Positions 1 through 8,589 of a stretch of DNA of 40,826 nt are shown one piece after another; position 1 is the stretch's first letter, and each line of letters begins with the position of its first letter. The notes beneath the pieces were generated by a model. That model did not search any database. It worked only from the letters and a program-made list of their open reading frames with translations, and was not told the DNA's origin. Source of the stretch: Anaerobiospirillum sp. NML120449 (lineage in GTDB: Bacteria > Pseudomonadota > Gammaproteobacteria > Enterobacterales > Succinivibrionaceae). Position numbers and translations under genes: made by a program. Location of the stretch: assembly GCF_023051105.1 (NCBI RefSeq), contig NZ_JALKIL010000044.1, forward strand, positions 1 to 40,826, read 5' to 3'.

Positions 1-170
1 AGCAAGATGAGAATCTGCCTCTCATCGTTAAGCAAGCAAGATGAGAATCTGCCTCTCATCGTTAAGCAAGCAAGATGAGAATCTGCCTCTCATCGTTAAG
101 CAAGCAAGATGAGAATCTGCCTCTCATCGTTAAGCAAGCAAGATGAGAATCTGCCTCTCATTAGTCAAAC
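1..170. repeat. 34-bp tandem repeat array with a hairpin in each unit
   Basis: Five head-to-tail copies of a 34-bp unit start at 1, 35, 69, 103 and 137. The first four are identical; the last diverges from about 162. Each holds a perfect 7-bp inverted repeat, GATGAGA and TCTCATC, around the loop ATCTGCC, so a transcript would form a chain of short hairpins. There are no unique spacers, so this is not a CRISPR array. The window begins inside the array, so its true length is unknown. It ends about 50 bp before the phosphoribosyltransferase-like gene and may form its leader. Confidence 0.95.
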
Positions 171-218
171 AAGCATATAGAGACTAGGTCTCTACCAGTA
201 AAAAAGCAATCACCAAAA

Positions 219-881
219 ATGACAAACAGTATAAATGCATTTGAATCATGGCTACAGTTAGACTCTGTTCCTTACTATTTCTTCTATTACTATGTCCCTG
301 TCAGAGTCGCGTATCCTTCCGATGAGTCCATAAAGGTTAGGGAGGCTGTTTGGAGCTTTAAAGATGGTATACAGCAAGATAAATTCATTGATATTCTTGA
401 AAAGAAGATCGGATGCTCTTTTGAAAGGCCTGACCTTTTAACGCTGGTATGTATTCCTGCGTCTACATCCCATACAAACACTAAAAGGTTTGAATCCTTT
501 TCCAACAAATTATGCGGAAGGTTAGGGATGATTAACGGATTTCAACATGTCTCTATATTGACAGAAAAAACTCCGAGTCATCGGGGTGGTAATGAGGTTT
601 CAACCTATGAGTTTGACAGCAGCTTCTTTCAAGGGAAAAAAGTCGTTCTTTTTGATGATGTCGTTACCAGGGGCACATCAATGTCCAGATTCATAAATTA
701 TATGAATTCACTTGGGGCTGAAGTAGTATGTTGTATTTCTCTTTGCTTGACTTTCTATGGTTTGAAAATGAGTAATGATGTCAGCAATCCATGGACAGGA
801 AATGCCGTACTTACGCTCGGTAGTCAAAGAGCTCCAGATCCTGACAATGATGATCCTGACAATGATGAAGGTCTATTATAA
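219..881 (+). CDS. Phosphoribosyltransferase-fold (ComF-like) protein
   Basis: A 220-residue protein. The segment VVLFDDVVTRGTS, around residues 141-153, is the PRPP-binding signature of type I phosphoribosyltransferases: hydrophobic strand, paired acids, then a TRGTS loop. An upstream VCIPAS strand resembles the equivalent part of ComF-type proteins. The substrate cannot be read from sequence. The C-terminus holds a short acidic duplication (DPDND twice, from a 15-bp DNA repeat near 837-866). The gene is clearly richer in A+T than its neighbours, suggesting transfer. No good Shine-Dalgarno sequence precedes the ATG, so the start is less certain. It converges on the giant FtsK-like gene and sits beside a defence-like cassette, but a role in defence is only inference. 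Confidence 0.75.
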   Translation: MTNSINAFESWLQLDSVPYYFFYYYVPVRVAYPSDESIKVREAVWSFKDGIQQDKFIDILEKKIGCSFERPDLLTLVCIPASTSHTNTKRFESFSNKLCGRLGMINGFQHVSILTEKTPSHRGGNEVSTYEFDSSFFQGKKVVLFDDVVTRGTSMSRFINYMNSLGAEVVCCISLCLTFYGLKMSNDVSNPWTGNAVLTLGSQRAPDPDNDDPDNDEGLL

Positions 882-1136
882 GTAAATATTATTGATCCAG
901 TTTTGGTGTAAGTAGTTGGTAAAAAACTACTGTTAACGTTGAATTGATCGTATATTGTGCTTATATTTTTATGATGAGAGTTTGTTCAGTAACATGATGG
1001 TATTTCATCTGCAGCAGCCATAACCGCTTTAATTTAAATCTGGTAGACTGCTGCAGCTCAGGAATCTCCAAGCAGTGTCCTGAGAGCAGAAATTGCTGCA
1101 TGATTTGCAGCTAACTGACAAATGGTTCTTAAGCTT

Positions 1137-1164
1137 GAAAGGCAGCCCCTCGGGGCTGCCTTTC
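1137..1164. terminator. Bidirectional terminator-like hairpin between convergent genes
   Basis: A perfect 13-bp inverted repeat (GAAAGGCAGCCCC and its complement) with a 2-base centre lies 3 bp beyond the stop of the minus-strand giant gene. The tract after the stem is only three to four T residues, so termination strength is uncertain. It separates two convergent genes. The rest of 882-1136 shows no gene. Confidence 0.7.
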
Positions 1165-1167
1165 GTG

Positions 1168-4100
1168 TTAAGTGCGCAGGACGCCGTTTTCCTTCAGCCT
1201 GTTATAGATTCGGTTGGCCTTTGAGAAGTCAATACCCAGAGACTGCTGGAGATCAGATACCTGCGGAGAATAGAGGTTCTCCTTCTGCCAGTTTTTGACC
1301 ATCGCATGGGCCCGGGCATAGTCCTGGTCCATGCCGGAACTGAGAGGGATCTCTGGCTTTGCATAGTTCTTATCGAGCAGGCCGTCAACATACTCGGCTG
1401 TGCCGCAGCGCTCCTTCCATGCATTAACTACGTAATGGACATCTTCGTTGGAGACAAAGCTGCCGTGGGCGCGTAAGGCCACGGCACTGCCTGACATCTT
1501 GTAGAGCATGTCGCCCTTGCCCAGAAGATTTTCGGCTCCGGTCTCATTGAGGATGACTTTGGAGTCCGTGCCACTTTGAACTGTGAAAGCAATACGTGAT
1601 GGGAAATTGCTTCTGATAGTGCCGTTAATGACTTCAACACGAGGAGTCTGAGTAGCCAGAATCATGTTGAAACCGGCAGCACGTGACTTTTGACCAAGAC
1701 GGCCAAGCAGGCTCTCAACACTGACCTCATCCTTCTTCTTGCTGCTCTGAGCCATAAGGTCGGCAAACTCCTCAATGACTATAAGGATATTAGGCAGCGG
1801 CTCGAGCAGCTGAGGCTCTGGAGACTGCGAGGCTGTCCAGAGCGGATCCTTAACAGGATTGCCCTCATTACGTCTGCGTTCCACCAGTTCATTGAACTCA
1901 CTGATCTTCCTGACACCCACCAATGACATCAGCTTGAAGCGGCGCTCCATTTCATCGACACACCAGCTAAGGGCCTTGATGGTGTTCTTCTCTATGTCAT
2001 CAGTAATTACCGGAACCAGCAGATGAGGCAGGTCCCTGTATAAGGACAGCTCCAGCTGTTTAGGATCAATTAACAGCATGCGCAGCTGTGCCGGTGAGCG
2101 CTTGAGCAGCAGGGAGAGCAGCATGTTGTTAAGACCTGCAGACTTGCCTGAGCCGGTAGTGCCTGCCAGTATCAGGTGTGGCGCATCTGCCAGGTCAACC
2201 ATTATCGGCGAGCCGGTTACTGATACACCGATGCATACAGGCAGCTCCATGCGGCAGTTCTTGAACTCATTGCTGTGTACCAGATCGCCAAGGTGCAGGC
2301 TGATACGCTTTTTGTTGGGAACCTCAAGGCCAACGTGAGGAGTGCCTTCGATTACAGGCACAACACGTATTGAGGCAACAGTAAGCTGACGGGCAATATC
2401 GTTGGCAAGTTCGGTGATACTCTTGCTCTTGGTATCACTGCTCAGCTCCAGATCGTATCGGGTAATGACCGGGCCTGTGTCATGATTAACCACATGAGCT
2501 TTGACCTTATAGCCTGATATGGCCTGGTTGATGATATCGATGTTATTGCGGATGTCATCCTCGTTGTCATATGCAGAGTCTGAAGAGTGAGACAGATTGT
2601 CCGCCACCGGTCTCCAGCTGCCATAAGAGCGCCTTGGCACAGTGATCATTGGCAGGGAACGTGGCTCAGCATAAACCACAGTCTCATCATCCTGACTGGC
2701 CTCAGCCTGGCCCTGCGGCTGTTTAGCAGCCTCAGGATTTGTATCAGGAACATGTGTGGCCGGCGGCAGCTCCTGCTGCTTAGCCTCAGGATTTGTACCA
2801 GGCCCGTGTGTGACCGGCGGCAGATCCTGCGGCGCAGCCTCAGGATTTGTAGCTGGCCCGTGTGTGACCGGCGGCAGCTCCTGCTGCTTAGCCTCAGGAT
2901 TTGTACCTGGCCCGTGTGTGACTGGAGGAAACTCCTGCTGCGTAGCCTCATATACAGGTGCTCCCGGAGTTCGTGGCAGCTGTGGATCCTCAGGCTTTAC
3001 CTCAGGTGCAGGAGCGGCAGGGGGCTGCGGCTGTGTCTGTTGCTGAACCTCTGGCTTTGCTTCAGGTGCTGGGGTAACCGGTGGCTGGGGCTGCTTTGGA
3101 GTCTCAGTCTTTACCTCGGGTGCGGCAGGCTGCTGGGGCTGCCGGGACAGCGGCTGAGGCTGCTGAGGCCATGGGCTGGTGGTCAGGTCCAGGGTGCCCT
3201 GAGGGGTAAGGCTGATGATCTGGGGGCCGTTGCGGGTCAGATACTGGTTGAGATCAGACATCTCAGCACGGGCAAGCAGGTTGTCGAGTACGCGGCAGTC
3301 TGTAGCGCCATCGCTGCCCTGGTTGCCTGAGCCATGAGTGCTGCGCTGCTGGTCAATGTAGGCATCAAACATCTTTTTGATGGCATTGCGGTGCAGGCAC
3401 AGCTGAATGATGCGGCGGCCGTCGCCTGACTTGTCGCTGAAGTCAGGTATGGCAGCAGCAGAAGCAATGTCATTGGTATCAGAGCCCTTGCTGTCGCTGT
3501 TGCAGGCAAATACCAGGGACAGACCGCTGACGTGAATGTCGACATGGCCTTCGTTGATGATGTTGATGATCTCAGCAAGCTCGGCCGAGTCGGCCTTGGT
3601 GGCTACTCTGCAGTTGTCGGTAATCATGCCGGTAAGACGGGCCAGCCACTGATGGCGGTCAGCATGATTGCCATTAAACGGCTCGCTTAACATCTCGGTG
3701 GAAACGCGGGCCTGACGGGCTGACTTGTTGGCGTCCGTACGGGAGAACTGCTGCAGGAACTTGGACTCCAGGATCTGAATGGCCAGCACATAGCGGTTGC
3801 GTGGCATACCGTCGGTGGCCTGCTCAGATGTGGCCAGGGCGATGTCAGGGTCGTTGTCAGGGGCGATGTCTGCATTGCCGTCTGACTGGGCATCGGCCTG
3901 AGGGTACTCGAAGATCTGCATGCCCAGAATGTCGGCAAGCATGCCCTTTCTTACGGTGAGCACTGACATATAGTCATCAAGAGACAGGAAGACCGGGCGC
4001 GGCATGGAATTTACGGTCTGCAGACCGTACTCCTGCTGGAAGCGGGCAAAGATCTGTGCCCCCAGGAAACGGGACATGACATTGCCTGTCAGCTCCATGG

Positions 4101-7100
4101 TGTTATGACGGCGGCTTTCAGCGCGCAGCACAATGCTGCCGGAGATGGCTGAAGCATCACGGCGGGCAGCATCGATAAAGGTCTTACAGTCGTCCTTGCG
4201 GTCGCTGCACAGATTGTCGTAGATACCTGTGAGCCAGCGGTCGGTATGGCTGCGCGGAGCGGCAGATGACACCATGAAGTTGAGGTCGCTGTGCTTGAGG
4301 CGGCTGTAGTAAACGAGGCGGCGGTGGTCTTTTTCAACAATGCTGCGGCACTGCAGCTCATCCATGAAGGCCACGACTTCGCTGCGCTCGTGAACGCTGT
4401 TGATGAAGTCATCCAGACTCTGATGATTGTGGCCCTTCTCGCTGACATCTGACAGATAGCGGAAAGGCAGGTCTGATTCAAAGGTGGCATTGTCATGGCT
4501 GCGGCTGTCAATGTAGGCCATCAGCTTCTGACAGGTCTGGGCGCTCCTGCCGGCATCAGACTGCTGGTCTTCAGCAAAGAGTATGGAGTTGAACCATACT
4601 ATGCGTTCGGCAGTCTGCATCTGATTGATGATATAGCGGCTGGCAGTGGTACCTGAGCTGTCTGAGGAGCTGTTGCGGTTGATAAGAGATGGCTGGGCAT
4701 TGATCTCGTCGGTCAGCACCGGCAGTCGTGAGCTCTGCATCTTGACAGAAGAATGGCCGTCAAAGACGTGGAAAAGCAGGGCCACATCAGCAATACGGGT
4801 AAAGTCAGCCGCAGTTTCAGCGCAGTAGTCTGCACAGGAATTGCCATCGGCTGATGTCCCATGGCCGTCACTGGAGCCGACAAAGGTACTATTGCCTGCA
4901 GAGGCACTGCCGCCTGAGGCATTGGCCATGTCTTTGTAGATCTGAGTCATCACATCCTGGCTGAGGGTATGAGAATTCAGATAGTTGACCAGGGTGCCGG
5001 TGGCATTCTGATCCCTGATATAGGCAAGAACGCTGATATTGATGCGGTGCTCAAGGTCAAGGCGGACAAACTCAGGAGTAGTGCGCAGGCGCTCAAAGGT
5101 ACGGTACAGCTCCTGGGAGAGCTGCATGTCGCGGTTGACAAAGAGGATCCTGAAGCTCATTTTGCTCAGACCTTTGGCAGCCAGCAGCTTGCGGTACAGC
5201 TCGGTAGCCAGATCCGGGAAGCGGCACTCATTTACCATGATGGTAAAGCTTTCAGGAGGGTAAGGCTGGGAGCTTATGTAGGTGCTGATGAAGCTGATAA
5301 TCTCGGTGATGCTGTGTTCAGCACTGATGAGCGGGCTGAAATCATGTCCGGATCTGGACAGCTCATTGTAGAGCGTATAGCCCATGTAGTTTTCACAGGC
5401 AATCAGCGGGTAGCGGCTGCCTGTGCTTTCAGCCGGATCAGCAAGGCACAGCTCAGGGGCGTCGACATAGTTGATATCGGCACTGAGCGTATCCATAAAC
5501 ATGTCAGGTTCACATACATCAGTCTGATTTAACACTCTTCTGACTATAAGCGAGGTCAGGCGCTCCATGCGGGCGGTAAAGCCGCGCATGCTCTCCACGC
5601 TGAATGGCGATGCTATGGCCGTACCTGTATGGTTGACCGGCCATGCCATGCCGGTCTGCAGCAGTACAGAGCTCAGAGCACGCATGGCAGAGCGCAGATT
5701 GTTATCGGCATTCTTGTCATAGCCCAGGGCCATAATATGGCCCTGGAGCAGGGCGTAGCAGCGTGACAGTTCCAGTGCCTGATCATAAAGCAGAGCGCTG
5801 TCGCGCAGCGACTGCAGGCACTCAAAGTAACGATCAGTAAAGTTGTCCCACTCTTCACGCAGCTTCTCAACTTGGTCATTGATACCAGGGTATGAGGAGG
5901 CATGCTCAGTCTTGAGTCTGTTGAAGATGCGGTTGGCCTCTTCACTGAGGTTGTGACTGTCATCAGGTCTGAACAGTGCAAGACCGTCCTGATAGCCGGC
6001 AAAGGCACTGCTGGACTTTAAGGTCATGACCAGCTTTTCGGTGCTCGACAGACCGTACAGGCGCTGCTCATAGGATCCGGCCAGCAGGCGGCCATAGTTG
6101 AGAATAGCGTCGAGATCATGGGTAAAGCGCAGCGGGTTGTCCTTATCTGCGGACCATGTAATCTGGTACCTTTCTTTGGAGGCGGTACCGCTGAGGGTAA
6201 TGTTGACCTGGAATTTCAGCTGCAGTGCTTTGGCGGCAGTGCTCTGTGAGCGTGAGTCAGCCTCATCATCAGATGCTTCATGTGCCCGCAGGAAGGCCTC
6301 ATAGTTGATAACAGGACTTACAGGACTGTCCTGGTCGGAAGGGGCTGAGGATCCGGCACCTGAAGCCAGCTGTGGCTCTGGCAGGGTAATGCCAGGTCCG
6401 GTCACGAAGAAACGGCCCGGCAGCACACGCTGCAGGCGGGCAAGGTAAGGACCGAAGCGCATGCTGAAATATGATGCAGCCTCATAGTTAAAAGCCATCA
6501 TATCGTCATTGGAGACATCAAGTGTCAGCTCAATGCGTTCAATGCTCTGCTCCTGGGTGAGCTGCAGATTGAGAATGCAGCTGGTCAGAGAGAGCATGAA
6601 ATTGCTGTCACTGTAGGTGCCTGTGCCGAAAATCAGCTTGCGCCATTTGTTTTCCAGCGTCGATTTCTTCTCAATGATGCGGCGGTGGCTGCGGTAGAAC
6701 TGATATAAGACAGCCTGATCCTCTTTGCTCAGACTTTTGGCTGTCTGGTCAGCAAGGCCGGCTACCTCTTCGCGCTCCTCATCAGTGATGTTTTCGTCCT
6801 CACTGATTCTGTGAGCGTTGAAGTGATCAACTGTCTGCTCCCAGAGAGTCTTTTTGTCGGCCTTTTTGTTCTTCGGCTGGAACAGAGCTTCAAGACAGGT
6901 GTCCCAGTCAATACGGCACAGCAGGGCAAAAGCATTGCTGTAGCTTTCCTGCTCGAAGTGGCTCAGGGCGCTCAGATAGTTTCTGATAATGGCATGCTCT
7001 GTGGAGCTCAGAGATGCATTGCCTTCATCATCATTGACGAAGTTATTGAGATAGTTTTCAGCTACCGTTTTGAACTTCAGCTGCTGAGTTTTGCGACCGG

Positions 7101-8127
7101 TGGTGATATTGCCGGTTCTCAGCGAGCTTCTTGACTTGAGCATTTCGTTGAGGCGGCGGCTATAACTGGTCTTTGTGCACTTGTCGAGGTTGGAGACTGT
7201 AAACAGACAGCTGTCTGATGGCAGTGAAAAGACATTGAGGCTGCGGCCCATGGCACGGCGCAGGTCGATGATCTCCTTGCCGCCCTCCATGTTCTTCCAC
7301 ACAGCGCAGGCCCATATGGCAAGAGTGTATGGATTGACGCTGATGTCAGATGACTTGCACAGCAGGCTCAGCACTGTCTTGAGAGGATCCGGGCCTTTCT
7401 GACAGCTGTATACCGGAAGACCGTACTGGGCTGAGCATATGGTCATGAAGTCGGTGACATGATCCACAATGCCCTCGATAAGACTGTTGCTGTCGATTTT
7501 GACAGCATTGCCTATGGTGTCGCGGGTCTCCTCAATAGTGGCAGCACAGAGAATGACCTTGCCCGGAACAAAGGAATTACGGGCATCTGCAGCTGTAGTG
7601 TTGCTCAGGTAGACCAGACTGTCCGACTCGTTTTTCATGAGCGAGCGGTTAATCCTCATATCAATGATCGAGGCCGGATTCCAGCTGCTCTCAGAGCTGT
7701 ACGCTTCCTGTACGCTCTCATCTTCATCATCACCGCCCTGACCTGAAGCAAAAGCAGGTACTGCACCTGAGCGCTGCAGCTCCAGGATACGGTCGCAGAT
7801 CAGCCTGATGGTATGGCTGTCCAGGTTATCAAGAACTATGATTCCAAGGCCCTGCTCGCCATTGTTGCTGGCACTCATATACTGCCTGTATGTAGTCGGC
7901 AGCAGCTCAGTCACCTTTGCGGCACCGGCTATGGCAATCAGCCTGTCGGCCATGGCCTTATGCTCGTTATGCTCAGCAAGTACCGACTTGCGCAGATTTT
8001 CGAGCGCGGTCTTTTCTTCATGAGTGAGCACAGTCAGATCATCCTGAGCGGTAACAGCTGCTGCAGCTTCCCTTTCATGAGCGGAACGAAACTTTGGGGC
8101 AGTGCATAACATTGAGCTTGCTTTCAT
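1168..8127 (-). CDS. Giant DptH-like protein with a C-terminal FtsK motor (distal cassette, third gene)
   Basis: A 2319-residue protein, the last gene of the distal cassette. Residues 1 to about 1640 form a body of unknown fold, collinear with the paralogue at 15441-22691 (shared FTARMERL and PVFLSLDDY). Residues about 1650-1815 are a Pro/Gln-rich linker with four 18-residue repeats. Residues about 1850-2319 match the FtsK DNA translocase closely: alpha domain, Walker A GTTGSGKS at 1989-1996, Walker B region, and a C-terminal winged helix like FtsK-gamma. The Walker B aspartate reads Glu (E2119, in IEEFADL), and the usual TQRP reads TQTP. The Shine-Dalgarno sequence at the ATG is weak. By analogy with DptH it should be the motor of a DNA-targeting restriction complex; function is inferred, FtsK homology is clear. 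Confidence 0.8.
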   Translation of the reverse strand: MKASSMLCTAPKFRSAHEREAAAAVTAQDDLTVLTHEEKTALENLRKSVLAEHNEHKAMADRLIAIAGAAKVTELLPTTYRQYMSASNNGEQGLGIIVLDNLDSHTIRLICDRILELQRSGAVPAFASGQGGDDEDESVQEAYSSESSWNPASIIDMRINRSLMKNESDSLVYLSNTTAADARNSFVPGKVILCAATIEETRDTIGNAVKIDSNSLIEGIVDHVTDFMTICSAQYGLPVYSCQKGPDPLKTVLSLLCKSSDISVNPYTLAIWACAVWKNMEGGKEIIDLRRAMGRSLNVFSLPSDSCLFTVSNLDKCTKTSYSRRLNEMLKSRSSLRTGNITTGRKTQQLKFKTVAENYLNNFVNDDEGNASLSSTEHAIIRNYLSALSHFEQESYSNAFALLCRIDWDTCLEALFQPKNKKADKKTLWEQTVDHFNAHRISEDENITDEEREEVAGLADQTAKSLSKEDQAVLYQFYRSHRRIIEKKSTLENKWRKLIFGTGTYSDSNFMLSLTSCILNLQLTQEQSIERIELTLDVSNDDMMAFNYEAASYFSMRFGPYLARLQRVLPGRFFVTGPGITLPEPQLASGAGSSAPSDQDSPVSPVINYEAFLRAHEASDDEADSRSQSTAAKALQLKFQVNITLSGTASKERYQITWSADKDNPLRFTHDLDAILNYGRLLAGSYEQRLYGLSSTEKLVMTLKSSSAFAGYQDGLALFRPDDSHNLSEEANRIFNRLKTEHASSYPGINDQVEKLREEWDNFTDRYFECLQSLRDSALLYDQALELSRCYALLQGHIMALGYDKNADNNLRSAMRALSSVLLQTGMAWPVNHTGTAIASPFSVESMRGFTARMERLTSLIVRRVLNQTDVCEPDMFMDTLSADINYVDAPELCLADPAESTGSRYPLIACENYMGYTLYNELSRSGHDFSPLISAEHSITEIISFISTYISSQPYPPESFTIMVNECRFPDLATELYRKLLAAKGLSKMSFRILFVNRDMQLSQELYRTFERLRTTPEFVRLDLEHRINISVLAYIRDQNATGTLVNYLNSHTLSQDVMTQIYKDMANASGGSASAGNSTFVGSSDGHGTSADGNSCADYCAETAADFTRIADVALLFHVFDGHSSVKMQSSRLPVLTDEINAQPSLINRNSSSDSSGTTASRYIINQMQTAERIVWFNSILFAEDQQSDAGRSAQTCQKLMAYIDSRSHDNATFESDLPFRYLSDVSEKGHNHQSLDDFINSVHERSEVVAFMDELQCRSIVEKDHRRLVYYSRLKHSDLNFMVSSAAPRSHTDRWLTGIYDNLCSDRKDDCKTFIDAARRDASAISGSIVLRAESRRHNTMELTGNVMSRFLGAQIFARFQQEYGLQTVNSMPRPVFLSLDDYMSVLTVRKGMLADILGMQIFEYPQADAQSDGNADIAPDNDPDIALATSEQATDGMPRNRYVLAIQILESKFLQQFSRTDANKSARQARVSTEMLSEPFNGNHADRHQWLARLTGMITDNCRVATKADSAELAEIINIINEGHVDIHVSGLSLVFACNSDSKGSDTNDIASAAAIPDFSDKSGDGRRIIQLCLHRNAIKKMFDAYIDQQRSTHGSGNQGSDGATDCRVLDNLLARAEMSDLNQYLTRNGPQIISLTPQGTLDLTTSPWPQQPQPLSRQPQQPAAPEVKTETPKQPQPPVTPAPEAKPEVQQQTQPQPPAAPAPEVKPEDPQLPRTPGAPVYEATQQEFPPVTHGPGTNPEAKQQELPPVTHGPATNPEAAPQDLPPVTHGPGTNPEAKQQELPPATHVPDTNPEAAKQPQGQAEASQDDETVVYAEPRSLPMITVPRRSYGSWRPVADNLSHSSDSAYDNEDDIRNNIDIINQAISGYKVKAHVVNHDTGPVITRYDLELSSDTKSKSITELANDIARQLTVASIRVVPVIEGTPHVGLEVPNKKRISLHLGDLVHSNEFKNCRMELPVCIGVSVTGSPIMVDLADAPHLILAGTTGSGKSAGLNNMLLSLLLKRSPAQLRMLLIDPKQLELSLYRDLPHLLVPVITDDIEKNTIKALSWCVDEMERRFKLMSLVGVRKISEFNELVERRRNEGNPVKDPLWTASQSPEPQLLEPLPNILIVIEEFADLMAQSSKKKDEVSVESLLGRLGQKSRAAGFNMILATQTPRVEVINGTIRSNFPSRIAFTVQSGTDSKVILNETGAENLLGKGDMLYKMSGSAVALRAHGSFVSNEDVHYVVNAWKERCGTAEYVDGLLDKNYAKPEIPLSSGMDQDYARAHAMVKNWQKENLYSPQVSDLQQSLGIDFSKANRIYNRLKENGVLRT
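2734..2949 (-). repeat. Four 54-bp repeats coding an 18-residue linker repeat
   Basis: Inside the giant gene, four in-frame 54-bp units encode variants of an 18-residue motif with core PPVTHGPGTNPEA. They form part of the Pro/Gln-rich linker between the body and the FtsK-like motor. The period is a multiple of three, so expansion or contraction would change linker length without breaking the frame. Confidence 0.9.
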
Positions 8128-8589
8128 GGGGGTAACCTGAAAAAGAGTTGATAGGGCAGACAGGGAAAGTAATCAGCTTTACAAAGGAGTACGGTCTGGT
8201 AAGCCCGCAAAGACTGAGAGGTACAGTTCTATAAGACGGCAAAGACTGATAGGTACGGCTCTATCAGCCGGCTTCGCGCCCGGGACGGCAGCAGTTTCAG
8301 TCCTGTTCAGGCATCAGAGCTCTGCAGCTGGCAGCGCCGACATCCTGAATACAGGACTTATCCGGAGCGCAGTGCTCCAATGACAGCCCTGCCAAATCAC
8401 AGCCCTGCCAAATCACAGTGGCCGGGCCTGCCATTTTCCTGGCCAGGTAATTCATCCTGGCCTTGCGGCTATGGCCGGGGCATGGTCATGAACCCTGGCG
8501 TCAGCCTTGTTGAGCTGCGACCGTAAGATCAGCCATGAGCTGAGATGCAGCTGACAACATTGTGCAGCTGCGACCGGTGGGCACAGCCA
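8128..8589. other. Gap between cassette genes with small duplications
   Basis: No gene is visible in these 462 bp between the second and third genes of the distal cassette. An imperfect duplication of about 32 bp lies near 8206-8270 (core GGCAAAGACTGA), and a 16-bp duplication (CAGCCCTGCCAAATCA) near 8382-8413. No convincing promoter was found, so the third gene may be transcribed from upstream. Such a gap is long for genes expected to be co-translated. Confidence 0.6.

Noticed and set aside
1..170. CRISPR array
   Set aside because: The 34-bp units abut directly and are identical throughout, with no unique spacers, and no cas gene is visible.
2587..3330. 247-codon plus-strand open frame
   Set aside because: It is the antisense of the Pro/Gln-rich repeat linker of the giant gene; its peptide is a low-complexity Leu/Arg/Cys repeat and it has no family motif.
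1168..8127. Housekeeping FtsK cell-division gene
   Set aside because: Although the C-terminus is FtsK-like, the 1640-residue body has no membrane segments at its N-terminus and is paralogous to the other giant cassette protein.
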